Assembly: GCF_022533585.1 (NCBI RefSeq)
Contig: NZ_CP092827.1
Location: forward strand, 5,240,001 to 5,304,000
Direction: 5' to 3'
DNA: 64,000 nt
Source of the DNA: Pseudomonas sp. LS.1a
GTDB lineage: Bacteria; Pseudomonadota; Gammaproteobacteria; Pseudomonadales; Pseudomonadaceae
The translations under genes were made by a program, and so were the position numbers. The notes under the pieces were generated by a model, which saw nothing but the letters and a program-made list of their open reading frames with translations, searched no databases and had not been told where the DNA came from. Shown here piece after piece: positions 53,548-63,978 of this stretch. Position 1 is the first letter of the stretch; each line of letters opens with the position of its first letter.

Positions 53548-54251
53548 ACCTGTTGCTCCTTGAAGAGGCCGACTTCGTCTCGGCCGACCGCGTCGTTCTC
53601 GCTGACCGGCGCTTCACCCACATGCAGGACATCCACCGCGTGGCGGTGGGCGACAACCTGCGCGTGGGCCGTATCAACGGCCTGATGGGCAAGGCCACGG
53701 TGCTGCGCCTGGAAAAGCACGAAGCCGAACTGGAAGTCGCCTTTGACCAGCAGCCACCGGCCAAGCTGCCGCTGACCCTTGTGCTCGCCGTACCCCGGCC
53801 GAAGATGCTGCGCCGGCTGTTCCAGACCGTGGCCACCCTCGGCGTGTCGCGGCTGATCCTGGTGAACAGCTACAAGGTCGAGAAAAGCTTCTGGCAAACC
53901 CCCTTCCTGCACCCGGACAGCATTCGTGAAAATCTCATCCTCGGCCTGGAACAGGCGCGCGACACCGTGCTGCCCGAGGTGATCATCGAGAAGCGCTTCA
54001 AGCCCTTCGTCGAAGACCGCCTGCCCGCCATCGCCGCAGGCACCCTGGGCCTGGTCGGCCACCCCGGCCCCTACCCCGCCTGCCCGCGCGCAGTGGAGCA
54101 AGCCGTGACCCTGGCCATAGGTCCCGAGGGTGGCTGGATCCCCTATGAGGTCGACCTGCTGGGCAAGGCAGGCCTGGCACCGGTGCAACTGGGCGAGCGT
54201 ATCCTGCGGGTCGAGACTGCTGTAACGGCGCTGCTTTCGCGCATTTTCTGA
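53544..54251 (+). CDS. RsmE-family rRNA methyltransferase, second paralog
   Basis: 235 residues with the RsmE layout: an N-terminal PUA-like part ([20 protein letters not shown]) and a C-terminal SPOUT knot ([19 protein letters not shown] and [17 protein letters not shown]). It is clearly more divergent than the rsmE at 21605: the usual RxxxxxR..HY motif at the N terminus is replaced by [13 protein letters not shown]. The start overlaps tatC by 4 bp, so it is translated with the Tat operon. Its target may be U1498 or another uridine; this is not readable from sequence. Confidence 0.88.
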   Translation: MNLLLLEEADFVSADRVVLADRRFTHMQDIHRVAVGDNLRVGRINGLMGKATVLRLEKHEAELEVAFDQQPPAKLPLTLVLAVPRPKMLRRLFQTVATLGVSRLILVNSYKVEKSFWQTPFLHPDSIRENLILGLEQARDTVLPEVIIEKRFKPFVEDRLPAIAAGTLGLVGHPGPYPACPRAVEQAVTLAIGPEGGWIPYEVDLLGKAGLAPVQLGERILRVETAVTALLSRIF

Positions 54252-54274
54252 CGTAAACGCCGCATTTTCGCCCA

Positions 54275-54301
54275 TCAAGTTTCCTTCTCCCTGGCCGATG
54301 G
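54275..54301 (+). promoter_or_regulatory. FliA (sigma28)-type promoter before the first chemoreceptor
   Basis: TCAAGTTT (54275-54282), 11 bp, then GCCGATGG (54294-54301). The sigma28 consensus is TAAAGTTT-N11-GCCGATAA, so spacing is exact and 13 of 16 positions match. It lies about 50 bp before the gene, downstream of the RsmE-like stop. Confidence 0.78.
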
Positions 54302-54352
54302 CCTTGGCAACACAACAACTATTTGTGCTGCCACGCCGCCAGGGAGTCGTAT

Positions 54353-56269
54353 ATGTATCAATGGTTCGCCCAATCGTTGGGCAATGTGAGCGTCAACCGC
54401 AAACTGGGGCTGGGCTTCGGCCTGGTGCTGCTGTTGACCCTGGCCATTACTCTGGTCGGCTGGCACGGTATGGACAGCATCATCGAACGTGGCGACAAGC
54501 TGGGAAACATCTCGGTCATCCAGCAGTACACCCAGGAACTGCGCATCGCCCGCCAGCATTACCAGCGCCAACGTGACGAAGCCTCGGTGGCTGAGCTTGA
54601 AAAAGCCCTGGGCAACCTCGACCGCCAGGTGCAGCTGATGCTCGGACAGATCGAGCAACCCACTGACCGCCAGCGCCTGGAGCAACAACGCGAGGCCGTG
54701 CGTACCTACCAGCAGGCGTTCAACGAACTGAAGCAAGCCGGCCAACGCCGCGAAGCCAGCCGTGGCGTGCTGGGCGACAGTGCCGACAAGGCCGCGGAGC
54801 TGATCGGCCGGGTACAGCGGGGCCTGCTGCAAGGTGGCGATATCAACCAGTACCAGTACGCAGTGGAAGTCAGCGCCCTGCTCCAGCAGGCACGCTTCCA
54901 GGTGCGTGGCTACACCTACAGCAGCAATGCCGATTTCCAGCAAACGGCGCTCAAAGCCATCGACCAGGCTCTGGCCGAACTGCGCGCGCTGCCGGCCAAA
55001 GTACCGGCTGAACATGCCGCCAGCCTGGACGATGCCGCCACCGCCCTGGCCGGCTACCGCGATGCGGTCACCCAGTTCGGCAATGCCCAGGTCGCCAGTG
55101 AACAGGCCCTGCAGCACATGGCCGAGCAAGGCACGGTACTGCTGCAGACCAGCCAGGCGATGACCATCTCACAAACCGCTGTGCGTGACGCCGGCGCAGC
55201 CCAGGCCAAGACCCTGCTCGCCGTGGCCACCGTGCTGGCCCTGGCCCTCAGCCTGCTGGCAGCCTGGGCCATCACCCGGCAGATCATCATCCCGCTGCGC
55301 CAGACCTTGCGCGCCGCCGAGCGCGTGGCCAGTGGCGACCTGACTCAAGCGCTGCCGGTACAACGCCGTGACGAACTGGGCCAGTTGCAAGCCAGCATGC
55401 AGCGCATGACCCAGGGCCTGCGCGAACTGATCGGCGGCATCGGTGATGGCGTCACGCAGATCGCCAGCGCTGCCGAGGAGCTGTCGGCGGTGACCGAGCA
55501 GACCAGCGCCGGGGTCAACAACCAGAAGGTCGAGACTGATCAGGTAGCGACCGCCATGAACCAGATGACCGCTACCGTGCATGAAGTGGCGCGCAATGCC
55601 GAGCAGGCCTCGGAAGCCGCGTTGATGGCCGACCAGCAAGCCCGCGAAGGCGACCGTGTGGTGGGCGAAGCGGTGGCGCAGATCGAGCGCCTGGCCGGTG
55701 AAGTGGTCAACTCCAGCGAAGCGATGAACCAGCTCAAGGCCGAGAGCGACAAGATCGGCAGCGTGCTCGACGTGATCAAGTCGGTGGCTCAGCAGACCAA
55801 CCTGCTGGCGCTCAACGCGGCCATTGAAGCGGCCCGTGCCGGCGAGGCCGGGCGTGGCTTTGCCGTGGTGGCCGATGAAGTGCGCAGCCTGGCGCAGCGC
55901 ACCCAGCAATCGACCGAAGAGATCGAAGAGCTGATTGCCGGCCTGCAAAGCGGCACCCAGCGCGTGGCCAGCGTGATGGACAGCAGCCGCCAGTTGACCG
56001 ACAGCAGCGTCGAACTGACCCGCCGTGCCGGCAGCTCGCTGGAAACCATCACCCGCACCGTCTCGTCGATCCAGGCGATGAACCAGCAGATTGCCACTGC
56101 CGCGGAAGAACAGACAGCCGTGGCCGAGGAGATCAACCGCAGTGTGATGAATGTGCGGGACATTTCTGACCAGACCTCGGCAGCCAGTGAAGAGACGGCC
56201 AGCTCCAGCATGGAGTTGGCGCGGTTGGGTACCCATTTGCAGGGGTTGGTGGGGCGGTTCAGGCTCTAG
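54353..56269 (+). CDS. Methyl-accepting chemotaxis protein, HBM-type (McpQ-like)
   Basis: 638 residues. The N terminus is [22 protein letters not shown]1 ([17 protein letters not shown]) lies near 22-38, followed by a long helical bimodular (HBM) periplasmic domain (about 40-280), TM2 ([19 protein letters not shown]) near 286-304, a HAMP segment, and a signalling domain with tip [21 protein letters not shown]. putida McpQ, a citrate receptor of this type, stands in the same neighbourhood (after tat and an RsmE gene) as I recall it, so this is probably its ortholog. No C-terminal CheR-binding pentapeptide is visible. ATG 54353 is chosen over the upstream ATG 54323. Confidence 0.85.
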   Translation: MYQWFAQSLGNVSVNRKLGLGFGLVLLLTLAITLVGWHGMDSIIERGDKLGNISVIQQYTQELRIARQHYQRQRDEASVAELEKALGNLDRQVQLMLGQIEQPTDRQRLEQQREAVRTYQQAFNELKQAGQRREASRGVLGDSADKAAELIGRVQRGLLQGGDINQYQYAVEVSALLQQARFQVRGYTYSSNADFQQTALKAIDQALAELRALPAKVPAEHAASLDDAATALAGYRDAVTQFGNAQVASEQALQHMAEQGTVLLQTSQAMTISQTAVRDAGAAQAKTLLAVATVLALALSLLAAWAITRQIIIPLRQTLRAAERVASGDLTQALPVQRRDELGQLQASMQRMTQGLRELIGGIGDGVTQIASAAEELSAVTEQTSAGVNNQKVETDQVATAMNQMTATVHEVARNAEQASEAALMADQQAREGDRVVGEAVAQIERLAGEVVNSSEAMNQLKAESDKIGSVLDVIKSVAQQTNLLALNAAIEAARAGEAGRGFAVVADEVRSLAQRTQQSTEEIEELIAGLQSGTQRVASVMDSSRQLTDSSVELTRRAGSSLETITRTVSSIQAMNQQIATAAEEQTAVAEEINRSVMNVRDISDQTSAASEETASSSMELARLGTHLQGLVGRFRL

Positions 56270-56285
56270 GCTGATGGGTGGGTCG

Positions 56286-56395
56286 CCTGTGCCGGCCTCT
56301 TCGCGGGTAAACCCGCTCCCACAGGTACTGCACAGGTGTTGAGAGCTGTGCAGTACCTGTGGGAGCGGGTTTACCCGCGAAGAGGCCGGCACAGG
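56286..56395. repeat. REP element pair with perfect 49-bp arms
   Basis: Arms 56286-56334 and 56347-56395 are exact reverse complements over 49 bp, with only 12 bp between. The match runs through the whole element and into the flank TACTGCACA. It is the longest perfect palindrome in the window and lies between the two receptor genes. Confidence 0.95.
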
Positions 56396-56443
56396 CAGAA
56401 TCCTCCCACATGCTGCGGTGAAATTTCCTACCTGATTATCAGG

Positions 56444-56471
56444 TCAAGTCCTACAACTCCGCTGCCGATTG
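56444..56471 (+). promoter_or_regulatory. FliA (sigma28)-type promoter before the second chemoreceptor
   Basis: TCAAGTCC (56444-56451), 12 bp, GCCGATTG (56464-56471). The spacing is one longer than consensus. It is about 60 bp before the gene. A small dyad CCTGATTATCAGG lies just upstream at 56431-56443. Confidence 0.65.
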
Positions 56472-56531
56472 GCAGAGGTGTGATGCCGGCAATACGCCCG
56501 CCTCCCTCTCTCAATCGCACGGAGACCTCCC

Positions 56532-58475
56532 ATGCTCGGCTACCTCAACCGCAAGCTCGGCAACATCAGTGTCGGTGCCAAACTGGCTCTCGGCTTCGCC
56601 GTGGTTCTGCTACTTACCCTGGCCACCACCATCAGCGGCTGGCGTGCACTGGATGGCGCTATTGTCCGTTCACAGCAACTCAGCGAAATAGGCCAGATAA
56701 ACGATCTGACCAAGGACCTGCGCGCAGAGCGCATCACTTACCGCGTGCTGAACGACAACGCCAGCAAGTCACGCATCATCACTATCCTCGATCAACTGAA
56801 CAGCATGCTTGCCACGCTGCAACAACGCAGCAACGTCGATGAGTCACGGCAGATGCTGACCGACAAACTGGCACTGCTGCAGCGCCTGCGCGATGACTTC
56901 AGCGAACTGCAACGCACCGTCGCCAACCGTATCGCCCTGCGCGAGGCCATGCAGGCGCAGGAACAGAAGCTCAACGAGGCGATCGACGAACTGCAGACCC
57001 AGGCCTTGCTGGAGATGCCTGCCGACAATCAGCAAGGCGGTGTGCTGAGCCTGATGGATACCCTCAGCCGGCATATCGACGGTGCCAACCAGCAGAGCTT
57101 GGTGCCGGCCTACACCTTCACCCCTGTCGAGGACTTCGCCAAGGTCGGCGACAGCGCCCTGGACGCTGCCGATACCAGCCTGGGGCAACTGCTCAAGAGC
57201 CTTGCTCCGCTGCGCCTGCCACGCGCCGTCACCGAGCAGCCCGGAATCGAGCTGGCCAAATACCGCACCAGCCTGGACCAGTACCGCCACGCCGCGGTGC
57301 AGGTCGAGCAATTGCAGAACAACCTGGAAAAGATGGGCAATGAGTTGCGCGCGGTAAGCCTGGAGCTCGGCAAGCGCAAGGTCGAGCAACGCGACAGCGA
57401 AGCCCTGGCTGCCCGCTCGCTGCTGACCAGCGTGGCGCTACTGGCGCTGGCGGTGGGTGTGCTGGCCGCCTGGCTGATCACCCTGCAGATCACCCAACCC
57501 TTGCGCCAGACCCTGGCCGTGGCCGCACGCATCGCCAAGGGCGACCTGAGCCAGGTCGAAACGGTGCAGCGGTGCGACGAGATGGGCCAGTTACAGAGGA
57601 GCATGCGCGAAATGACCTTGAGCCTGCGCGAGCTGATCGGTGGCATCGACCAAGGCGTCGGGCAACTGTCACAGGCAGCCTCGGAGCTGGCGACCAGCAG
57701 CGAGGACACCAAGCTGCGCATCAACCAGCAGCGCGAGGAAACCGACCAGGTGGCAACTGCCATGAACCAGATGAGCGCCACCGTACAGGAAGTGGCGCAG
57801 AACGCCGAACAGGCCTCTCTGGCCGCGACAAACGCCGACCAGCAGGCGCAGATGGGCGACCAGGTAGTGGCCGAGGCCATCGGCCGTATCGAACAACTGG
57901 CCAGGCAGATGGACCATTGCCTGGCGGCCATGCAGCACCTGGCAGGCGAGAGCCAGCGTATCAGTGGCATCCTCGATGTGATCAAGTCGGTGTCCGAGCA
58001 GACCAACCTGCTGGCCCTGAACGCGGCGATCGAAGCGGCACGGGCCGGTGAAGCCGGGCGCGGTTTTGCCGTGGTGGCGGACGAAGTACGTGGGCTGGCG
58101 CAGCGCACCTCGACGGCGACCGAGGAAATTGGCCAACTGATCGACAGCCTGCACAACGGGACTGATGAAGTGACACGGTTGCTGGACAGCAGCAAGAGCC
58201 TGACTGAACAGAGCGTGGAGCTGAGCCGCAAGGCAGGGCATGCATTGAGCCAGATCACCGATACGGTGTCGAACATCCAGGGCATGAACCAGCAGATTGC
58301 CACGGCCAGCGAAGAGCAGAGCGTGGTGGCCGAGCAGATCAACCGCAGCGTGCTGAATGTGCGCGATGTGTCGGATCAGACCAGTGCGGCCAGTGAGCAG
58401 ACGGCGGCGTCGAGTGGCGAACTGGAGCAGTTGGGGCAACAGTTGCGGGGGATGGTGGGGCGGTTCAACATCTAG
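56532..58475 (+). CDS. Methyl-accepting chemotaxis protein, HBM-type, second copy
   Basis: 647 residues and the same architecture as its neighbour: [22 protein letters not shown]1 ([17 protein letters not shown]), HBM-type periplasmic helices (about 40-285), TM2 ([20 protein letters not shown], near 295-315), HAMP, and signalling tip [20 protein letters not shown]. The cytoplasmic half is closely similar to the gene at 54353, but the ligand domain is strongly diverged, pointing to a different ligand. The ligand is unknown. The start is ATG 56532 behind GGAGACC. Confidence 0.9.
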   Translation: MLGYLNRKLGNISVGAKLALGFAVVLLLTLATTISGWRALDGAIVRSQQLSEIGQINDLTKDLRAERITYRVLNDNASKSRIITILDQLNSMLATLQQRSNVDESRQMLTDKLALLQRLRDDFSELQRTVANRIALREAMQAQEQKLNEAIDELQTQALLEMPADNQQGGVLSLMDTLSRHIDGANQQSLVPAYTFTPVEDFAKVGDSALDAADTSLGQLLKSLAPLRLPRAVTEQPGIELAKYRTSLDQYRHAAVQVEQLQNNLEKMGNELRAVSLELGKRKVEQRDSEALAARSLLTSVALLALAVGVLAAWLITLQITQPLRQTLAVAARIAKGDLSQVETVQRCDEMGQLQRSMREMTLSLRELIGGIDQGVGQLSQAASELATSSEDTKLRINQQREETDQVATAMNQMSATVQEVAQNAEQASLAATNADQQAQMGDQVVAEAIGRIEQLARQMDHCLAAMQHLAGESQRISGILDVIKSVSEQTNLLALNAAIEAARAGEAGRGFAVVADEVRGLAQRTSTATEEIGQLIDSLHNGTDEVTRLLDSSKSLTEQSVELSRKAGHALSQITDTVSNIQGMNQQIATASEEQSVVAEQINRSVLNVRDVSDQTSAASEQTAASSGELEQLGQQLRGMVGRFNI

Positions 58476-58484
58476 ACAGGAGTC

Positions 58485-58580
58485 GCCTCTTCGCGGGTAA
58501 ACCCGCTCCTACAAGTACCTCGCCGCTCTCAAAGTCGGTGCAGTACCTGTGGGAGCGGGTTTACCCGCGAAGAGGCCGGT
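58485..58580. repeat. REP element pair, inverted
   Basis: GCCTCTTCGCGGGTAAACCC (left) and GGGTTTACCCGCGAAGAGGC (right) lie between the convergent ends of the second receptor and the ABC ATPase. One arm has CTCCTACAAG instead of CTCCCACAGG. Confidence 0.88.
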
Positions 58581-58585
58581 GCGGG

Positions 58586-59329
58586 TTAAAGCACCTGACG
58601 CAGGAACGCCTGCGCGCGCGGGTCCTTCGGCGCGGCAAAGAACGCGGCCGGGGCCGAATCCTCCAGCAGCTTGCCATGGTCGAAGAACAACACCCGGTCA
58701 GCCACTTCACGGGCGAAGCCCATCTCGTGGGTAACGCAGACCATGGTCATGCCTTCCTGGGCCAGGGTCTTCATCACGTCCAGCACCTCGCCGACCATTT
58801 CCGGGTCAAGCGCCGAGGTCGGCTCGTCGAACAGCATCACCTTCGGGTCCATGGCCAAGGCGCGGGCGATCGCCACCCGCTGCTGCTGGCCGCCGGACAG
58901 GCGCGACGGGTATTCGTTGGCTTTCTGCGCAATGCCAACCTTCTCCAGCAGCGCCCTGGCCTTGGCCTCGCGGTCGGCCTTGTTACGCTTGCGCACCACC
59001 TTCTGCGCCAGGCACAGGTTTTCCAGCACAGTCATGTGCGGGAACAGGTTGAAGTGCTGGAACACCATGCCGACTTCACGGCGGTAGGCGTTGATGTCGG
59101 TCTTCGGGTCGGCCAGTTGCAGGCCGTCGATGGCCACATGGCCTTCGTCGAAATGCTCCAGGCCGTTGAGGCAGCGCAGGAAGGTCGACTTGCCCGAACC
59201 CGACGGGCCGAGCACCACCACCACTTCGCCCTTGGCGACCTGGGTGGTGACGTTGTCCACAGCCCGTACCACGTGGCCACGGGTGTCGAAGACTTTCAGC
59301 AGGTCACGGACTTCAATCACTTTGCGCAA
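58586..59329 (-). CDS. Amino-acid ABC transporter ATP-binding protein
   Basis: 247 residues: Walker [21 protein letters not shown] near residue 40, signature [15 protein letters not shown] near 140, Walker [20 protein letters not shown] near 160 and the H-loop THEMGF near 195. It is a GlnQ/HisP-type polar amino-acid importer ATPase. It overlaps the permease gene by 17 bp and is third in the transporter unit (binding protein, permease, ATPase). Confidence 0.95.
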   Translation of the reverse strand: MRKVIEVRDLLKVFDTRGHVVRAVDNVTTQVAKGEVVVVLGPSGSGKSTFLRCLNGLEHFDEGHVAIDGLQLADPKTDINAYRREVGMVFQHFNLFPHMTVLENLCLAQKVVRKRNKADREAKARALLEKVGIAQKANEYPSRLSGGQQQRVAIARALAMDPKVMLFDEPTSALDPEMVGEVLDVMKTLAQEGMTMVCVTHEMGFAREVADRVLFFDHGKLLEDSAPAAFFAAPKDPRAQAFLRQVL

Positions 59330-60275
59330 GCCTCCGCTCGAGCCGGCTTGCCAGGTGCGACAGCGGCAGGTTGATCAGCAGGTACAGGCCTGCCACGCAG
59401 AACCAGATCTCGAAGGTCGAGAACGAGGTGGTGATGGCCTCGCGGCCGCTCTTGGTCAGTTCGGTGATGGCGATCACCGAGACCAGCGAGGTGTCCTTGA
59501 CCAGGCTGATGAACTGGCCGGCCAAAGGCGGCAGCACGCGTTTGAACGCCTGCGGCAGGATCACGTGGCGCATCGACTGGCCCGCGTTCAGGCCCAGCGA
59601 GCGGGCCGCTTCGTTCTGGCCCTTGGCGATGGACTGCACGCCGGCACGAACGATTTCAGCCACGTAGGCGCCGGTGAACAGCGCCAGTGCGGCCACCCCG
59701 GCAAACTCGCGGGACAGGTTGAGCACGGTACCGATGAAGAAGTAGAAGATGAAGATCTGCACCAGCAGCGGGGTACCGCGCACCAGTTCGACATACACCG
59801 TCGTCAGGTCACGCAGGGTGGGGTTGCTGGACAGCCGGCAGAGGCCGGCGAACAAGCCGATCAGCAGGCCCAGGGCACCGGAAACCACCGAAATCCAAAG
59901 GGTGGTCCACAGCCCCCAGACCAGCGGGCCGGCCGCCCAGTGGCGGGTGACGCCAATCTGGTCGCCTTCGGCCACATCGTCGCCGCGGGCCAGCTGCAGG
60001 CTGTCCTTGGCCACGTCGAGTACCTGCTCGGCACCGTTCTCATCTTTCAGCGTGACACGGGCATTGTCGCCCGAGATGACGATCTCCTGCACGGTGCCGT
60101 AACCGGCGGCGCGCTGTGCTTCCTCGGCCTTGTAGGCGAAGTACTGCGGTACGCGGTTCCAGCGCCACTCGTAGGAAATCATCGAGGTGGCCATATACAG
60201 GCTGAACGCCAGGCCCACCAGGACCAGGGCAGTCAAACCGTGCCAGGGCCACTGGGCTTTCTTGTGTTTGATCAC
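59313..60275 (-). CDS. Amino-acid ABC transporter permease
   Basis: 320 residues, longer than the usual 220-250. An N-terminal extension of about 115 residues contains one membrane helix ([20 protein letters not shown]) and a soluble part ([19 protein letters not shown]), before the typical HisM/GlnP domain ([20 protein letters not shown] to the EAA-loop [19 protein letters not shown]). The extra domain probably lies outside the membrane and could contact the binding protein. It is second in the unit. Confidence 0.92.
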   Translation of the reverse strand: MIKHKKAQWPWHGLTALVLVGLAFSLYMATSMISYEWRWNRVPQYFAYKAEEAQRAAGYGTVQEIVISGDNARVTLKDENGAEQVLDVAKDSLQLARGDDVAEGDQIGVTRHWAAGPLVWGLWTTLWISVVSGALGLLIGLFAGLCRLSSNPTLRDLTTVYVELVRGTPLLVQIFIFYFFIGTVLNLSREFAGVAALALFTGAYVAEIVRAGVQSIAKGQNEAARSLGLNAGQSMRHVILPQAFKRVLPPLAGQFISLVKDTSLVSVIAITELTKSGREAITTSFSTFEIWFCVAGLYLLINLPLSHLASRLERRLAQSD

Positions 60276-60354
60276 GTGGGGTACTTCCGTAAATGCGAAC
60301 GCGCAGGGTTTGCCTGCGCGTCGGGGTCATAAAGCCGGGCTTGTGGCCTGGGCC

Positions 60355-61155
60355 TTATTCCATTTCCTTCAGCCAGTCCTTGTTCTTGAACCACTTGTCG
60401 TGAATACGATCGTAGGTCCCGTCATGCTTGATCTGGTGCAGGAAGTTGTTGATGAAGTTGATGCTGTCGTAGTCGCCTTTCTTCAGGCCGAAGGCCAGCG
60501 GCTCGTAGGTGAAGGGTTCTTCGAGGAACAGCAGCTTGCCGGCACCGGCCTTGTCCACTGCCACCACGTTGTACGGTGCGTCGTAGACGAAGGCATCAGC
60601 CTTGCCATTGACCACGTCCATCACCGCTTCCTGCTCGTTGTCGTAGCCGTGGTACTTGGCCTTGGCGATCAGCTTCTTGGAAACCATTTCGCCGGTGGTA
60701 CCGAGCTTGGAGGTGATGCGGTACTTCTCGTTGTTCAGGTCCTTGTACGACTTGATCTCGCCCGCCAGCTCCTTGCGGATCAGCAGGGTCTGGCCAACCA
60801 CGATGAAAGGTTCGCTGAAGTTCAGGCGCAGGTTGCGTTCCTGGGTCAGGGTCATGCCGCTGCCGATCATGTCGAACTTGTCGGTCAGCAGGGCCGGGAT
60901 GATGCCGTCATAGGCGGTGGAAACCGGCTCGAACTTGACGCCCATGGACTTGGCCATGGCTTTGAGGATATCGACTTCGAAGCCGATGATCTCGCCACGC
61001 TTGTTGGTCATCTGGAATGGCATGTAGGTCGGGTCCATGCCCACCCGCAGGGTGCCGCGCTTGACCGCGTCATCGATGGCACCCGCCTGGGCCGCCGTCA
61101 CGGCGACCAGGGCGGTGACACCGACCAGCAGTCGCGAAAGGTATTTCTTGATCAT
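60355..61155 (-). CDS. Amino-acid ABC transporter substrate-binding protein
   Basis: 266 residues with a signal peptide (MIKKYLSRLLVGVTALVAVT, cleaved after AQA near 26) and a family 3 binding fold: GTLRVGMDPTYMPFQMTNKR, IIGFEVDILKAMAKSMGVKF, DMIGSGMTLTQERNLRLNFS, TSKLGTTGE. The conserved Arg (ERN) for the ligand carboxylate is in place, so a polar or amide amino acid is likely, but glutamine versus others is not certain. ATG 61155 is chosen over an upstream in-frame ATG. It is first in the unit and has the likely promoter. Confidence 0.92.
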   Translation of the reverse strand: MIKKYLSRLLVGVTALVAVTAAQAGAIDDAVKRGTLRVGMDPTYMPFQMTNKRGEIIGFEVDILKAMAKSMGVKFEPVSTAYDGIIPALLTDKFDMIGSGMTLTQERNLRLNFSEPFIVVGQTLLIRKELAGEIKSYKDLNNEKYRITSKLGTTGEMVSKKLIAKAKYHGYDNEQEAVMDVVNGKADAFVYDAPYNVVAVDKAGAGKLLFLEEPFTYEPLAFGLKKGDYDSINFINNFLHQIKHDGTYDRIHDKWFKNKDWLKEME

Positions 61156-61310
61156 CACCAAGTCCCCTAGCAAGAAAAGTAGCGAATCTTATTGTTGGCA
61201 TGGCCGTAGCGGCCGATGCGTCATATCGGAGAGGGATGCTAACGCATGGCGGCTCGGGGACCTAGAGCCGGGGGGGACTTTGTTGGCCAAAATCGAGGGA
61301 GGGCCCTGAA

Positions 61311-61402
61311 AGCTTCGCGGGCACGCCCGCTCCCACAGGTACAGCGCATGCCTCAAAGGCTGTGAAGTACCTGTAGGAGCGGGCGTGCCCGCGAAGAGGC
61401 CC
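61311..61402. repeat. REP element pair, inverted
   Basis: AGCTTCGCGGGCACGCCCGC and its counterpart GCGGGCGTGCCCGCGAAG lie between the binding-protein promoter and the end of opgH, 2 bp after the opgH stop. It uses the GGCACGCCC variant. Confidence 0.9.
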
Positions 61403-61404
61403 GA

Positions 61405-63978
61405 TCAGGCGCCGACGAGTGCCGGTTGGCCTTCATTCTCCGGGTGCAGCGGCAACAGCGGCGAATGCGGGTCGTTCTTGATCGATGCACGCCACACGTT
61501 GATCCACGCCGCATTGTGCTCGGCCCAGACCTGCTCGTGCAGGCGGGTCAGCGCCACCGGGTCGCTGAGCAGGGCCAGGCGGGTATTGAGGTCCAGGCCT
61601 TGCGGCCCGACTTCCATCGCCTTGGCCACACGCTCGACGCGCAGTGCCTCGATCGGTGCCGCCTGGCCATGACGGGCAGTGGCCATGGCACAGGCCAGGG
61701 CGTTCTGCCGCGGGTCGACCACGGCCCGCACGAAGCCGTCATGCAGGGCATGCCAGCGGTTTTCGTGGGTGTACCGGTCGGTGGCCAGCAGCTCTTGCGG
61801 GGTGGCGTATTCCTCGGGGATGAGGAACAGCTTCTCGTCCTTGGCCGCCAGGCCCAGGCGGGTGCGGCTGGAGATCACCGAAACCGGGATCGACAGCACC
61901 AGCGAACCGACGATTGGCGCCAGCCACCACAGGAAGCTCGGGTTCAGCCAGGCCACCAGCGCCGCCCAGGCAATGCCCAGCAGGGTCTGCGGGCCATGGC
62001 GGCGCACCGCTTCGCTCCACGGCGTGGAGTCATCGTCACGCTGCGGCGAATTCCAGGTCGCGGCCCAGCCGAGGAACGCAGCCAGCACGAAGCGGGTGTG
62101 GAAGATCATGCGCACCGGTGCCAGCAGCATGGAGAACAGCATCTCCATCAACATCGACAGGGTGACCTTGATGCGCCCGCCAAACTCGGTCGCGCCCTTG
62201 GCCCAGATCAGGATGACGCTGAGCAGCTTGGGCAGGAACAGCAACACGATGGTGGTGGAGAACAGCGCTACGGCCTTCTCCGGGTGCCACTGCGGCCACA
62301 GCGGGTAGAGCTGGTACGGCTCGATGAAGTACTGCGGCTCCATCAGCGTGTTGGTCGCCAGGAGCGCGGTCGACAGCACCAGGAACAGGAACCACAGTGG
62401 CGCCGACAGGTACGACATCACCCCGGTGAGGAACACTGCACGGTGCACCGGGTGCATGCCCTTGACCAGGAACAGGCGGAAGTTCATCAGGTTGCCGTGG
62501 CACCAGCGGCGGTCGCGCTTGAGCTCGTCGAGCAGGTTCGGCGGCAGTTCTTCGTAGCTGCCCGGCAGGTCGTAGGCAATCCACACGCCCCAGCCGGCAC
62601 GGCGCATCAGCGCGGCTTCGACGAAGTCGTGGGAGAGGATTGCACCGGCGAACGCGCCCTTGCCCGGCAACGGCGCCAGGGCGCAGTGCTCGATGAACGG
62701 CTTCATGCGGATGATCGCATTGTGGCCCCAGTAGTGCGACTCGCCCAGTTGCCAGAAGTGCAGGCCGGCGGTGAACAGCGGGCCGTACACGCGGGTGGCG
62801 AACTGCTGCAGACGCGCATACAGGGTGTCCATGCCCGAGGCTTTAGGCCCGGTCTGGATGATGCCGGCGTCCGGGTTGGCCTCCATCAGGCGCACCAGGC
62901 TGCTCAGGCACTCGCCGCTCATGACGCTGTCGGCGTCGAGTACGACCATGTACTTGTACTCGCCGCCCCAACGACGGCAGAAGTCGTCGAGGTTGCCGCT
63001 CTTGCGCTTCACCCGGCGCCGACGGCGACGGTAGAAGATGCGGCCAAAGCCTTTGGTTTCGCGGCACACGTCCAGCCAGGCCTGTTGCTCGGCCACGGCG
63101 ATGTCGGTGTCGTTGGTGTCGCTGAGCACGAAGAAGTCGAAGCGGTCAAGGTTGCCGCTGGCAGCCACCGACTCGAACGTTGCGCGCAGGCCGGCGAACA
63201 CGCGTGGCACGTCTTCGTTGCAGATCGGCATCACCAGCGCGGTACGCGCCTCGGGCGCGATCGGCTCGTTGCCTGCGCTGCTACCGGAAATCTTGTACTT
63301 GTCACGCCCGGTGAGCAGCTCGAGGAAGCCCATCAGCGCGGTCCAGAAGCCCGCCGACACCCAGCAGAACAGAATGCCGAAGAGGATCAGGATGGACGTC
63401 TGCAAGGCATACGGCCATACCTGCACCACGGTGTCCCAAAGCGGCTGGTTGACGACTTCGTCAAAGTCCACGAACGACCAGCCCTGATACGGCAGGATGC
63501 CCTTCATGTACCAGCCGGCGACGATGGTCTGGCCGATCATCAGCGCCAGCAGGATGTAACGGCGGATCGAGCCGACCGTGCGCCAGCGGGCCGGCGGCAG
63601 CTCGCGCTTGGGCGGCTGCGGCGCGTTGGTACGGCCGGTCATGCGCCGCCACATGCGGATCAGCACGTTGGTGCGCCATGGCTCGGGCACGACCTTGGTG
63701 CGCTTGATCGGCGGGGCGATCTTCAGGCACAGGCGGCCGCTGCCGTCGACGCCAAGCATTTCGGCGTCTTCCAGCTCGGCGGCGCTGCCTACGGTCAGGC
63801 GCGGGCCCACCGAGGCCTGCACGGCCTCGGCAGAGCTGGCGGCCGGGTTGGCCGCCAGGCGTTGGTGCAGCTCACTGAATGACGTGCAGCTGGCGAGTTC
63901 CGCCCGTTGCTCGTCGCTCAGTGGTAGGTGGGCCAGGTACTCGCGAAGCGATTCCGGCCTTGCGCTTGAGTTACTCAT
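61405..63978 (-). CDS. opgH: Osmoregulated periplasmic glucan glucosyltransferase OpgH
   Basis: OpgH polymerises beta-1,2-linked glucan backbone from UDP-glucose and exports it to the periplasm. 857 residues. A soluble N terminus (about 1-140) precedes two membrane helices (about 140-220) and a GT2 catalytic domain with [13 protein letters not shown] near 247, [11 protein letters not shown] (metal-binding DAD) near 350 and the acceptor motif RRWCHGN near 490. Several C-terminal membrane helices follow (about 510-700). It overlaps the end of opgG by 8 bp on the same strand, the standard opgGH operon. Confidence 0.97.
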   Translation of the reverse strand: MSNSSARPESLREYLAHLPLSDEQRAELASCTSFSELHQRLAANPAASSAEAVQASVGPRLTVGSAAELEDAEMLGVDGSGRLCLKIAPPIKRTKVVPEPWRTNVLIRMWRRMTGRTNAPQPPKRELPPARWRTVGSIRRYILLALMIGQTIVAGWYMKGILPYQGWSFVDFDEVVNQPLWDTVVQVWPYALQTSILILFGILFCWVSAGFWTALMGFLELLTGRDKYKISGSSAGNEPIAPEARTALVMPICNEDVPRVFAGLRATFESVAASGNLDRFDFFVLSDTNDTDIAVAEQQAWLDVCRETKGFGRIFYRRRRRRVKRKSGNLDDFCRRWGGEYKYMVVLDADSVMSGECLSSLVRLMEANPDAGIIQTGPKASGMDTLYARLQQFATRVYGPLFTAGLHFWQLGESHYWGHNAIIRMKPFIEHCALAPLPGKGAFAGAILSHDFVEAALMRRAGWGVWIAYDLPGSYEELPPNLLDELKRDRRWCHGNLMNFRLFLVKGMHPVHRAVFLTGVMSYLSAPLWFLFLVLSTALLATNTLMEPQYFIEPYQLYPLWPQWHPEKAVALFSTTIVLLFLPKLLSVILIWAKGATEFGGRIKVTLSMLMEMLFSMLLAPVRMIFHTRFVLAAFLGWAATWNSPQRDDDSTPWSEAVRRHGPQTLLGIAWAALVAWLNPSFLWWLAPIVGSLVLSIPVSVISSRTRLGLAAKDEKLFLIPEEYATPQELLATDRYTHENRWHALHDGFVRAVVDPRQNALACAMATARHGQAAPIEALRVERVAKAMEVGPQGLDLNTRLALLSDPVALTRLHEQVWAEHNAAWINVWRASIKNDPHSPLLPLHPENEGQPALVGA

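Noticed and set aside
56286-56395. Possible CRISPR array
   Set aside because: The copies are inverted pairs, not direct repeats with regular unique spacers, and no cas genes are present.
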